A stretch of 64,000 nt of DNA from Atopobium sp. oral taxon 416. GTDB lineage: Bacteria; Actinomycetota; Coriobacteriia; Coriobacteriales; Atopobiaceae. Below, in pieces: positions 55,415 through 63,931 of the stretch. Under the pieces are notes generated by a model. It was not told where the DNA came from, ran no database searches, and saw nothing but the letters and a program-made list of their open reading frames with translations. Each line of letters opens with the position of its first letter. Position 1 is the stretch's first letter. The stretch spans positions 620,001-684,000 of the forward strand of contig NZ_CP072380.1 in the NCBI RefSeq assembly GCF_018128285.1. The letters run 5' to 3'. The position numbers and the translations under genes were made by a program.

Positions 55415-58400
55415 ATGGCCTTCACTGACATCAGCGATTTCGTCAAGACTTCGCGCCCGGCGCTGCCGCAGATATACGCCTATACCACGCCCGAGATCCG
55501 CAGCCATGACGGCTGGACCAAGATTGGCTACACGGAGCAGAACGTCGAGAGGCGCCTCAGGCAGCAGACGCATACCGCCGACGTTGACGTCAAGCTCGAA
55601 TGGCACGGCAACGCGACCTTCGAGGACACGGGCGAGACGTTCCGCGACACCGACTTCCACGGTTACCTCCGAAAGCTCGACGTCAGGAGCAAGCCCGGTA
55701 CCGAGTGGTTCCAGATAGAACCCGATCCTGCGCATCGGCGTTTCTACGAGTTCCGCGAGAACCGCGGCGTCGTCGAGGATGCGCCCACGGCTATCGGCTA
55801 CCGCCTGCGCGACGAGCAGGAACGTGCCTCGAAAGAAACCGCGAGCTACGCGCGCAGCCACGATGGCGGCGAATTCCTCTGGAACGCGAAGCCCCGCTTC
55901 GGGAAGACGCTCACCAGCTACGACTTCTGCAAGCGCGTGGGCGCGCAGAAGATCCTCATCGTCACGAACCGGCCAGCCATCGCGAACTCCTGGTACGAGG
56001 ACTACGAGAAGTTCGTAGGGCGGGATTCCGGGCTCGTGTTCATCAGCTTGGCGCCCGCGCTTCAAGGAAGGAAGTACTGTCTCACCCGAGAGCAGTACCT
56101 GAACGGCCTTCGGGAAGGCGGTCCCAAGGGCTTCATCGAGTTCGTGAGCCTGCAGGACCTGAAGGGCGCCATCGACTTTGGCGGCAAGTACGACAAGCTC
56201 GGGCACATTGCCGGCCTCGTGTGGGACGTCCTCATCATCGACGAGGCGCACGAGGGTGTGGACACCTTCAAGACCGACGTCGCCTTCGACCACATCAGGC
56301 GCAGGTTCACGCTGCACCTCTCGGGAACGCCATTCAAGGCCATCGCCAACGAGAAGTTCCCCGAGGAGGCCATCTTCAACTGGACCTACGCAGACGAGCA
56401 GAAGGCCAAGAGGGACTGGGACGACCCGGAGCTCCCGAACCCCTATGCGGACCTGCCACGCCTCAACATGTTCACCTATCAGATGTCCGACATCGTGGCC
56501 GACGAGGTCGGCCGTGGCATTGACATCGACGGCGAGACCGTCGAGTACGCCTTCGACCTGAACGAGTTCTTCGCCACCAACGAGAACGGCTACTTCCTGC
56601 ACAACGAGGATGTGGACCGCTTTCTGGACGCGCTCACCACGCAGAAGAAGTTCCCGTTCTCCACGCCCGAGCTCAGAGACGAGCTGCGCCACACGTTCTG
56701 GATGCTCAGCCGCGTGGACTCCGCCAAGGCGCTCGCGAAGAAGCTCAAGCGGCATCCGGTCTTCAAGGAATACGAGATCGTGCTGGCGGCTGGCGACGGC
56801 AGGCTCGACGACGAGGACGAAAGCGCGCGAGCGTTCGACAAAGTGCGCGAGGCCATAGCCGAGCGCGACCGCACAATCACGTTGTCGGTGGGTCAACTCA
56901 CAACCGGCGTCACCGTACCCGAATGGACGGCCGTGCTCATGCTCTCCAACATGAAGAGCCCCGCGCTTTACATGCAGGCGGCCTTTCGCGCGCAGAACCC
57001 GTGCCTGTTCAACAGGGACGGGAAGTTCCTGCGCAAGGAGAACGCCTACGTCTTCGACTTCGACCCGGCACGTACGCTCACCATCTTCGAGGAGTTCGCC
57101 AACGACCTCTACACCGACACTGCCTCTGGTGGCGGCACTGTGGACGACCGCAAGCGGCGCGTGAGGACGCTTCTCAACTTCTTCCCGGTCATCGGCGAGG
57201 ATGAGGACGGCGAAATGGTGGAGCTCGACGCCGAGCACGTGCTCTCCATCCCGCGCAGGATCCGCTCGCGCGAGGTAGTGCGCCGCGGCTTCATGAGCGA
57301 CTTCCTCTTCCAAAACATCGCGAACGTCTTTCGCGCACCCGCAGAGGTGCTCAATGTGCTGCAGAAGCTCGAGCCTTACAAGACGCCCAACAAAGATCTG
57401 GGCATTCAGGGGGACACCGCCGACGAGCTCGACCTCAACGGGGAGGGCGAGGTCGAGATGCCGCAGGAACAGGTAATAGGCCTTGCCGACGGGATGTTCG
57501 GCGACAAGGTTTACGGCTCCATCGCCGATGAGCTCGATGACGCTATCGACTCCATCGCCATCGACGAGGACGGCGACCCTGACGACGTCTTCCTTAACAA
57601 TTTGCAGGCGATGTTCACGGACGGCATCGCCAAACCGCTCGTGGAAGCGGCGAACCGGAGCTACGGCGACGAGTTCCGGCCGTCCCAGCAGAAGAAGGTA
57701 AAGCGTCGCATCAAGGCGGATGTTGACGCCAGGCTCAACCGAGAGGTCGGCAACTTCTCCATCGAGAAGAACCGCATCGAGAAGGATCGCGCGAACCAGC
57801 TTAGCCGTGCGCAGACGCAGGAGGAGGCAGACGAGGTCAACCGCACCTGCGACGATCAACTCGAAGAGGCACGCCGTAATCTTGTCGAAAGTCTCAAGGA
57901 CTCGCGCGATGAGCTGGTGAGAGGCGCCGGTGAGACCGTGGTGCGCGAGGTTGAGACCGCAAAGAGGGAGAGGAAGAAGCAGACCATCGAAGACGGCATT
58001 CGCGACCACCTGCGCGGCTTCTCTCGTACCATACCGTCATTTCTCATGGCGTACGGAGACGAGAACACAACGCTCGCGAGGTTCGATAAGATCATTCCCG
58101 CCGAGGTCTTCAAGGAGGTCACGAGTGTGACCGTGGAGCAGTTCCGCCTGCTACGCGACGGCGGCGACGTCGTGGATCCCGAAACCAGCGAGACAGTCCA
58201 CTTCGAGGGGCGGCTCTTCGACCCCGTGGTGTTCGACGACTCGGTACGCGAGTTCATCGGCTTGCGTACGAAGCTTGCAAACTACTTCGACGAATCGCTA
58301 GACGAGGATATCTTTGACTACGTGCCGCCGCAGAAGACTAACCAGATCTTCACGCCCCGGAATGTCGTAGTGAAGATGGTAGATTTGTTCGAGAAGGAGA

Positions 58401-58741
58401 ACCCTGGGTGCTTCGACGACCCGGACCACACCTTCGCAGACCTTTACATGAAGAGCGGACTCTACATCACTGAAATCGTCAAGCGCCTTTACCGCAGCGA
58501 GAAAATGAAGAAGTTGTTCCCCGACAATCGCGAAAGGCTCGATCACATTTTCGAAAAACAGGTTTTCGGAATCGCGCCGTCCGAGATCATCTACAAGATA
58601 GCGACGAACTACATCCTAGGCGCGAACGGCGAGGTAGGCGGTGGCTGCGACACGAACTTTGTGAAGGCCGACTCTGCCGAGCTCGCCAAGGAGGGCAAGC
58701 TCGCCGAGTTCGTCGAGCAAACGTTCGGGGATAAGCTGTGA
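55415..58741 (+). CDS. GIY-YIG / SF2 helicase / methylase-like restriction protein
   Basis: An 1108-residue multidomain protein. Residues about 15-85 are a GIY-YIG-type nuclease (QIYAYTTPEIRSHDGWTKIG, YTEQNVERRLRQQT). Residues about 125-560 are an SF2 helicase: FLWNAKPRFGKTLTSYDF (a divergent Walker A), VLIIDEAHEG (DEAH), LHLSGTPFKAI, and ITLSVGQLTTGVTVPEWTAV with AAFRAQNPCL (motif VI). A long charged, coiled-coil-like part follows (residues about 740-900). The end has TNQIFTPRNVVVKMVDLFEK and FADLYMKSGLYITEIVK, which look like motifs X and I of an N6-methylase with a degenerate SAM loop and no NPPY. It probably cuts unmodified DNA, with the neighbouring methyltransferase giving protection. 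Confidence 0.82.
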   Translation: MAFTDISDFVKTSRPALPQIYAYTTPEIRSHDGWTKIGYTEQNVERRLRQQTHTADVDVKLEWHGNATFEDTGETFRDTDFHGYLRKLDVRSKPGTEWFQIEPDPAHRRFYEFRENRGVVEDAPTAIGYRLRDEQERASKETASYARSHDGGEFLWNAKPRFGKTLTSYDFCKRVGAQKILIVTNRPAIANSWYEDYEKFVGRDSGLVFISLAPALQGRKYCLTREQYLNGLREGGPKGFIEFVSLQDLKGAIDFGGKYDKLGHIAGLVWDVLIIDEAHEGVDTFKTDVAFDHIRRRFTLHLSGTPFKAIANEKFPEEAIFNWTYADEQKAKRDWDDPELPNPYADLPRLNMFTYQMSDIVADEVGRGIDIDGETVEYAFDLNEFFATNENGYFLHNEDVDRFLDALTTQKKFPFSTPELRDELRHTFWMLSRVDSAKALAKKLKRHPVFKEYEIVLAAGDGRLDDEDESARAFDKVREAIAERDRTITLSVGQLTTGVTVPEWTAVLMLSNMKSPALYMQAAFRAQNPCLFNRDGKFLRKENAYVFDFDPARTLTIFEEFANDLYTDTASGGGTVDDRKRRVRTLLNFFPVIGEDEDGEMVELDAEHVLSIPRRIRSREVVRRGFMSDFLFQNIANVFRAPAEVLNVLQKLEPYKTPNKDLGIQGDTADELDLNGEGEVEMPQEQVIGLADGMFGDKVYGSIADELDDAIDSIAIDEDGDPDDVFLNNLQAMFTDGIAKPLVEAANRSYGDEFRPSQQKKVKRRIKADVDARLNREVGNFSIEKNRIEKDRANQLSRAQTQEEADEVNRTCDDQLEEARRNLVESLKDSRDELVRGAGETVVREVETAKRERKKQTIEDGIRDHLRGFSRTIPSFLMAYGDENTTLARFDKIIPAEVFKEVTSVTVEQFRLLRDGGDVVDPETSETVHFEGRLFDPVVFDDSVREFIGLRTKLANYFDESLDEDIFDYVPPQKTNQIFTPRNVVVKMVDLFEKENPGCFDDPDHTFADLYMKSGLYITEIVKRLYRSEKMKKLFPDNRERLDHIFEKQVFGIAPSEIIYKIATNYILGANGEVGGGCDTNFVKADSAELAKEGKLAEFVEQTFGDKL

Positions 58742-58774
58742 GGAAGGGTCTTTCAATGAGGCGTTTCAGGCACT

Positions 58775-61186
58775 ATGGAATACGACACTGCTCAAGCGAA
58801 CCTGTCTGCGATTGATGGAAGCCGGGGTATAGAAATGCTCAATAGCGATATTAGGGTGGATTTGCATATCCACTCGAAGGCGAGCGAATATAAAGAGAAC
58901 CCGGACTCAACGGGAAACAATATCGTCGCCGATTCCGACATAAACCATCTTGACGTTCTGTTCGAGAAGCTAAGCGCCTCGGAGAACAGCATCAATATGA
59001 TTTCAATTACAGACCACAACCGCTTCGATCCCGAATTATACGAAGCGATAAACAAACGTATTGATGACGACAATAGTGGAACCGTCAAGGCGATTCTTGC
59101 CGGCGTTGAGTTTGACGTTCTGTTTCAGAAAGACAAGCCGCATGCCCATGTAATTACGATTTTCGACGTGGGCGATTGGTCAAAGGACCCCGACACTTGC
59201 AGGAAGAATTACAAGAAGATACAAGCTGGAATAAATGGAGAAAAATTAATGGGCGCAAATGAAAAATACAATTTGGTCCGTTTCGAATCCATCCTTAAGA
59301 ATATCGGCCTCGATGTTATTCTCATTGCGCATCAGCACCAGGGACTCACTAGCAAAAATGTGAAGAGGAGGACATTTTCTTCTGCTACAGACGATGCTAT
59401 TGACTACGTGAAGTTTGGCTATATAGATGCCCTTGAGTATACGAAGTCACGCGTACAAGGAATAATCCTCTCGGATTTAGTTGACCTGGATGTCAAGGCG
59501 AGCACGATAGTCGGGAGCGATTGCCATACGTGGGAAACGTATCCGAAGCACGATCGCGATGACACGCGCCAACGCGACAGCTGCTACTCGACCATCCGGG
59601 CTCTGTCAACGTTTAAGGGCCTGCTCATGGCTCTTACGTCTCCGGATACGCGCTTCCAGCAACGTCCTCGCGAAACGAAAGAGTCGTATATCAAGTACAT
59701 GGACGTTAACGGCACAAGGGTTGAGCTATGTTCTGGTATAAACGCAATAATCGGTGAAAATGGCGCCGGCAAGTCATCGCTGCTAGCAATGCTGACGGAG
59801 AAATCTCCAAAGCAGCATGTGATGGACTTCATTACTAAAAGGAACTCGATTCAAGCGGACAAACGTCTTCAAGGCGATAGCTTCGTAAGTATCAAGCAAG
59901 GAGAGCTTGAAAAGAAATACTGGGACAATGGGATGTTTGAATCATCCTTGTATCCAGAAATTGACAACACGCAGTTCGAGGCGAGTGTGAAGAGCTGGTC
60001 GAAGAAAGTAAAGGAGACGATTGATAGCAACATCGAGAGCGCAACCACTCTTCACAAGCTAAAAAACACGTCATTCAAGTTAAATCCCGACCTTGAGCAG
60101 AGTACGTATTACATTCAAATCAATGAGGCGGATGATTTTACTGGAGATGCAAATCCGCATGAGACTCGTATAACTCAGATTGATAACGTACGTGTAGCGT
60201 TGATTGCGGAACGCGAAACAGGCTATTACCAAGCGGGCACAGAAGAGCGCATGCAGCTCGATGCGGCTATTCAAGCGCTCGATAAACTTCTTGAAATCTT
60301 GAAAACGCGTTCAAAAAATGTCGCTTTGCGCAGCTCAGTTAAAAACATTATCTCTAAGCAAATTGCCACATATCAGAGCAGCCTAAGACGTAAGCAAAGT
60401 TACAAGGACACGGAAACAGAAAACTATCGAACAAAGAAAAATGCTGTACGCAATTCGGTTTTGAATGCTGTGAAAGACAGTCTGAAGACAAGGCCCGAAG
60501 TGCCGGAACTAACCGGCATGCCGTCTAATCTTGGGGCAAGCAGCAGCGAAAAAGGGGGATTCAAATTCTTTACGTCTGCAGCTTATAGAGACTCCGCCTC
60601 TCTTTCGTCTGACTTTCTTGTCAATATGAACAATGGCTATAAGAGCTTGGACGCCGTGCTTGCAATAGACTCCACTTCCAAAGCCGAAAGCGCCGTCCCC
60701 AGTCGCGTACAGGGAAACTGGAAATCGCGATGGGATCTTTTGATCGCTAAGTTTATTGAAAACCAAGAGAAGACATCGCACTACATCACGAATGCAAGCG
60801 ATATGAAGGTTGGAGGCACGCTAGGCGAGCAGTCGCTGAACTTCTACGAATATAGCTCGCTGCGCTCTGACAACATCGATGTGTTTGTCGTTGACCAGCC
60901 AGAAGACCATATCTCGAACGCGCGTATTTCGAAAAAACTGACCGAGTTCTTCAATCGTATGAGGGACGACAAGCAGATTATTTTGGTTACGCATAGCCCT
61001 CTTCTCGTAGTTAACCAAGACGTAGATAACGTAATAGTTCTGAACGAAGATAAAGATACTAATAAGCTCAAAGTCCAAAGTGGCTGTCTTGAATCTGAGG
61101 GAATTCTCGATCAGGTCGCTGAAAAGATGGAAGGCGGCACCGAAGCAGTGAGGAAGAGGTTGAAGGTGTATGGCGAGGCAGTTTAA
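58775..61186 (+). CDS. PHP-domain AAA ATPase (TrlF-like)
   Basis: An 803-residue protein. Residues about 25-310 are a PHP metal-dependent phosphoesterase with all motifs: VDLHIHSKASEY, ISITDHNRFD, AGVEFDVLF, LIAHQHQG and IVGSDCHTWE. From about residue 330 an SMC/ABC-type ATPase follows: Walker A INAIIGENGAGKSSLLAML, a long coiled-coil insert, and Walker B VFVVDQPEDHISNARISKKL with H-loop ILVTHSPLLV. Fused PHP-ATPases resemble the nuclease-ATPase pairs of defence systems. GC content is lower than in the preceding helicase gene. ATG 58775 is 34 bases after the helicase stop; ATG 58835 is an alternative start. Confidence 0.82.
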   Translation: MEYDTAQANLSAIDGSRGIEMLNSDIRVDLHIHSKASEYKENPDSTGNNIVADSDINHLDVLFEKLSASENSINMISITDHNRFDPELYEAINKRIDDDNSGTVKAILAGVEFDVLFQKDKPHAHVITIFDVGDWSKDPDTCRKNYKKIQAGINGEKLMGANEKYNLVRFESILKNIGLDVILIAHQHQGLTSKNVKRRTFSSATDDAIDYVKFGYIDALEYTKSRVQGIILSDLVDLDVKASTIVGSDCHTWETYPKHDRDDTRQRDSCYSTIRALSTFKGLLMALTSPDTRFQQRPRETKESYIKYMDVNGTRVELCSGINAIIGENGAGKSSLLAMLTEKSPKQHVMDFITKRNSIQADKRLQGDSFVSIKQGELEKKYWDNGMFESSLYPEIDNTQFEASVKSWSKKVKETIDSNIESATTLHKLKNTSFKLNPDLEQSTYYIQINEADDFTGDANPHETRITQIDNVRVALIAERETGYYQAGTEERMQLDAAIQALDKLLEILKTRSKNVALRSSVKNIISKQIATYQSSLRRKQSYKDTETENYRTKKNAVRNSVLNAVKDSLKTRPEVPELTGMPSNLGASSSEKGGFKFFTSAAYRDSASLSSDFLVNMNNGYKSLDAVLAIDSTSKAESAVPSRVQGNWKSRWDLLIAKFIENQEKTSHYITNASDMKVGGTLGEQSLNFYEYSSLRSDNIDVFVVDQPEDHISNARISKKLTEFFNRMRDDKQIILVTHSPLLVVNQDVDNVIVLNEDKDTNKLKVQSGCLESEGILDQVAEKMEGGTEAVRKRLKVYGEAV

Positions 61187-61535
61187 GGTCGAAGGCACCG
61201 ACGACGGAACCATCTGTATTTCTGTCGATGGAAAGCAGACGATCTTGTCGGTGGATAGCGATATTCAGGCGGAAGACATATACAACTCGTTGCAGTACCA
61301 GCCAAAAAATACCTACGTATTCAAAGACGGGGGAGCGGGCAAGGTAGAGCAGGCGCCATATGAGGCATTTCGAGACTTCCTGAAAGAGATTGTGACTCAG
61401 GTAAACAAACTTGCAGAAAATGGCGATGGAGAAACAGACGAAGCCAAAGGAGTGTCAGAGGAAGGCAATGCTGCTGCAATCAATGCTGAAGAGACGTTTG
61501 CCGTCATAAACGGTGACGATGAGATCCCTTTCTAG
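61170..61535 (+). CDS. Small acidic protein at the end of the defence operon
   Basis: 121 residues starting MARQFKVEGTDDGTICISVD, a small beta-strand-rich front (GKQTILSVDSDIQAEDIYNS, NTYVFKDGGAGKVEQA) and a very acidic tail (GDGETDEAKGVSEEG, INGDDEIPF). ATG 61170 overlaps the PHP-ATPase gene by 17 bases, so the two are co-translated. No family recognised. The DDEIPF end resembles the acidic C-terminal tip of SSB proteins, which binds partner enzymes; that likeness is suggestive only. Confidence 0.7.
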   Translation: MARQFKVEGTDDGTICISVDGKQTILSVDSDIQAEDIYNSLQYQPKNTYVFKDGGAGKVEQAPYEAFRDFLKEIVTQVNKLAENGDGETDEAKGVSEEGNAAAINAEETFAVINGDDEIPF

Positions 61536-61569
61536 CATAGAGTCGAGTAGCTCAATAGAAGCAAACATC

Positions 61570-61597
61570 CTGCCCCGAGCCTGAAAGTCCGGGGCAG
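61570..61597 (+). terminator. Hairpin after the defence operon
   Basis: CTGCCCCG (61570-61577) pairs with CGGGGCAG (61590-61597), then CCGCTTTTGG. A weak T tract makes it a moderate terminator. Confidence 0.55.
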
Positions 61598-61673
61598 CCG
61601 CTTTTGGGTTATCTTCCCGCCGTCGTTAGGTGTTCCTGACGTCGGGGAGGGCGGCACAGAGCCGTCGAGTAAC

Positions 61674-61701
61674 GCCCGCCTCCCCATCCGGGGAGGCGGG
61701 C
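61674..61701 (-). terminator. Hairpin downstream of the YraN-like gene
   Basis: GCCCGCCTCCCC pairs perfectly with GGGGAGGCGGGC over the loop ATCC, 23 bases after the stop of the minus-strand gene. Very stable but without a T tract. Confidence 0.55.
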
Positions 61702-61723
61702 CGCCGGCGCCCCGTGGAGGTCG

Positions 61724-62074
61724 CTACAGGGCGGAGAGCGCGTTGCGGTGGAGCCTGAGGAATCCGCGGCCCTCGCCGAAGACCATCATGCTCACGATGT
61801 CGAACCGGACCGTGACATCGCCCTCGCAGAAGTGCTCGAGGTAGGCGGCTGCCAAACGTTCTAGGCCTTCGCGATCGGCCGGGCCCTCCTCGGGGAAGCC
61901 CCCGGACCCCTCGCTGATCTTCGCCGTCACGAAGACCAGGTCGCCGTCCTCGCGGGCGATGAAGTCGGCCCTGTCGCTTCCGTGCGCCCAGCCCCGCTCG
62001 ATGATGTCGTAGCCTTTGCGGTCGAGGAACGTTTCGATTGCCTTCGTGGCTTTCTCGTAGACCGTTGCTTCCAT
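61724..62074 (-). CDS. YraN/UPF0102-like putative nuclease
   Basis: 116 residues from ATG 62074 (TAGGAGG 6 bases upstream; the longer frame is rejected). MEATVYEKATKAIETFLDRK, GYDIIERGWAHGSDRADFIA and REDGDLVFVTAKISEG follow the UPF0102 pattern (G---A---L---GY-II--N-R---GEIDLIA-D---LVFVEVK). D-x-x-x and the K of TAK match the restriction-fold active site, with Arg-Ala-Asp for the usual GEID. Copies on integrative elements are common in this group; the role in the element is unknown. Confidence 0.75.
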   Translation of the reverse strand: MEATVYEKATKAIETFLDRKGYDIIERGWAHGSDRADFIAREDGDLVFVTAKISEGSGGFPEEGPADREGLERLAAAYLEHFCEGDVTVRFDIVSMMVFGEGRGFLRLHRNALSAL

Positions 62075-62277
62075 GATGTGACCTCCTAGTCTCCCGGCAC
62101 GCCCCTGCGGCGAGCCTTGTGGCTCGCGGGGCGGCGGGGTTCCCGGAGCGCGCAAGGGGGAAAGCGAAACCCGCAAGGGCCCGAGTGTTCGCGTCGCCAT
62201 CATGGGAACCGCGACGCGGAAAGTTTTCGCGGCCCTTTCGCGCGCAGGGGTTCCCGCCGACGCTGCGGAAGTCCAAG

Positions 62278-62408
62278 GAGAAGCCCAGGGCGCCGCCGGT
62301 GTCGAGCCCGTAGTGGGTGGCCGCCACGAACGCCACCGACTAGGCCTGCACCTCGCGGGTGGCGCGGTCGGGCAGGTCCTCAGGCGGAGTGACCCCGTCG
62401 AAGCCGGG
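62278..62408 (-). pseudogene. ArdC-like antirestriction protein fragment
   Basis: The minus strand reads GFDGVTPPEDLPDRATREVQ, A, stop (TAG), SVAFVAATHYGLDTGG and then drifts. The pattern R--EAESVA-VV---FGLDT is that of the C-terminal metallopeptidase-like domain of ArdC proteins; the TAG replaces the conserved Glu. The 5' part is removed by IS3 copy B, which starts at 62409. Confidence 0.5.
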
Positions 62409-63817
62409 TGAGCCCTGTCAATATAATGGACAGAGGAATCTCAGATTTTTTATGCGGTCTGCATCACCTTTGGATCGTACGCAAGGCCTCTCTCGAGGCG
62501 CTCGAAGAACTCCTGCATAACCTCTGCGGGCACGCGATCTTCTATGGACTTATGCGGGCGGAAGCGGTTGTAGTACGACTCGATTAAACTCGTGTGCCTT
62601 GTGCTTGGTCGTGGATGCGTCTAAGAGGCGCTTATGGTAGTACCATTCGTTTTTGAGCGTGGCGAAAAACGATTCGGCGACCGCATTGTCGTGGCAGCTT
62701 CCGGTTCTTCCCACGGAGAGCCTCACGTCGGGTACGGCTGAGCAGGCGGCCAGCTTTGAGCTTATGTACTGGCTGCCTGGGCTGCTTAGAATATGGCCCC
62801 TCCGGCCACGTATCCGCACGAATATGCCATCTTCAGGGCAAGGACGACAAGCCCTGCCCTCATGTTGTCCTGTATGCTTCAGCCCACCACCATATGTGTG
62901 CACAGATCGTGTGCGACGGTAAGATATATAAAGCCTGCCGTGGTCCTGCGATAGGTTGTATCGCCCACGAGCTTGGCTGTCGGAACGGGACACGAAAAGT
63001 CGCGCCGGGTGAGGGCAGGGCGCTCGGGGGTATCAGGTGCGGGCAGTATCGTTCTCTTGGAGGCATTGGATCAGATGCCGCAGATCCCCCAGCTTAGCCA
63101 TGCACCTGCGCACGCGGTAGCGGGTCGTGCCTGTAAATTTTGCGTAACTTTGGATCTCCTGTGAGCTTGGTCCAGACCTTGCAAAAGCTAAAGCACCTGT
63201 CGCTTTCCTCCCATATCTAGAGGATGGCTTCCTTGATAGGACCCCATAGGTCCTCACCGCCTTTGGCCTTGAGCCATCTGTAGAAGTGAGCCCTGCTCAC
63301 CTCCAGTACGCGCGCCATCATCGAGACGCTGTAGGTTGCCCTCTTCTCCAGCATGAGCTAAAACCTGTCCTTCAACAGAGGCTTCCGGCGAAGAAGGCTG
63401 CCTCTTTTTTAGGAACTTATTCTCGCTTCCGAGCTCGTGTATGCGCCTGTTCACTGCGTCGAGCTGCTTGTGATCGTCGGTCCTTTCCTGGGTCACCCTT
63501 TTGGTCTTTGAGTGCTTGATGATCCAGTCGTTTAAGGTCTTGTCGTTGGCCTCAAGCTTCGCGGTGCATTCTCTGATGCTCTTCTTCGGATCGACCTCAC
63601 GTGCCTTCCTGTAGTAGTCGACAGCCTCGAGGCAATACTTCTTCAGTGTAGTGTTTGGGTGTCCCCGGCTTCGTGCGGGACTTTGCCTTCTCTATCTCGC
63701 TTGCGCTTAGCGACATCTCATCTCTTCAATCTGCTGGTGTTGGTGGGTGGGTATCTGGACAGAGCATATCTGTTGCCAGTCCCTGAATCCCACTGTCCAC
63801 CAAAAGATTACAGCTCA
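62409..63817 (-). mobile_element. IS3-family insertion sequence, copy B (inverted relative to copy A)
   Basis: 1409 bp with the same terminal repeats as copy A (TGAGCCCTGTC... at 62409 and ...GATTACAGCTCA ending at 63817). Nearly identical in sequence to copy A but in the opposite orientation, so the two flank the 12-kb cargo 50518-62408. No target duplication is seen. Confidence 0.85.
62450..63700 (-). pseudogene. IS3 OrfAB transposase, frameshifted (copy B)
   Basis: Same OrfA/OrfB text as copy A: EEYCLEAVDYYRKAREVDPK-like start, RTDDHKQLDAVNRRIHELGS and ENKFLKK, then TTYRRTTAGFIYLTVAHDLC, SVGRTGSCHDNAVAESFFAT, LKNEWYYHKRLLDAST. It differs from copy A in some indels: for example, an extra base near 62586 breaks HEFIESYYNRF, and IFHSDRG is lost by a change to a stop. 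Like copy A it has TGA in place of Trp before SIQDN, so the ancestor may already have been damaged. Confidence 0.8.
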
Positions 63818-63876
63818 CAGTGTGGGCCATGCTCGCGGAGGCGGAGAGGCGGGAGGCCGGCCATGCGAGTGCTTAG
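63818..63876 (+). pseudogene. C-terminal remnant of an unknown element gene
   Basis: MLAEAERREAGHASA-stop (63829-63876) follows IS3 copy B. The same ending is found on the minus strand at 41446-41490, again overlapping a MRALRALL peptide gene. The upstream part was removed by the IS insertion. Confidence 0.45.
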
Positions 63877-63931
63877 GGCGCTTCTCAAGGCGATCCGGCT
63901 CATAGCGAAGGCGGCCTTCAGGTTCATGTAG
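63863..63931 (+). CDS. Very small conserved element peptide (MRVLRALL family)
   Basis: 22 codons: MRVLRALLKAIRLIAKAAFR, FM, TAG. GGCGGGAGG precedes the ATG by about 6 bases. It is an amphipathic, basic helix, and overlaps the end of the previous gene by 14 bases in another frame, as does its partner at 41393-41459. Too short for ordinary gene finding; conservation of start, overlap and sequence in two elements supports it as real. Confidence 0.5.
   Translation: MRVLRALLKAIRLIAKAAFRFM

Noticed and set aside
55409-58009. Minus-strand open frame of 866 codons opposite the helicase gene
   Set aside because: Shadow of a GC-rich gene: composition is Val/Leu/Glu/Arg-biased, no domain or ribosome site, while the plus strand has clear nuclease and helicase motifs.
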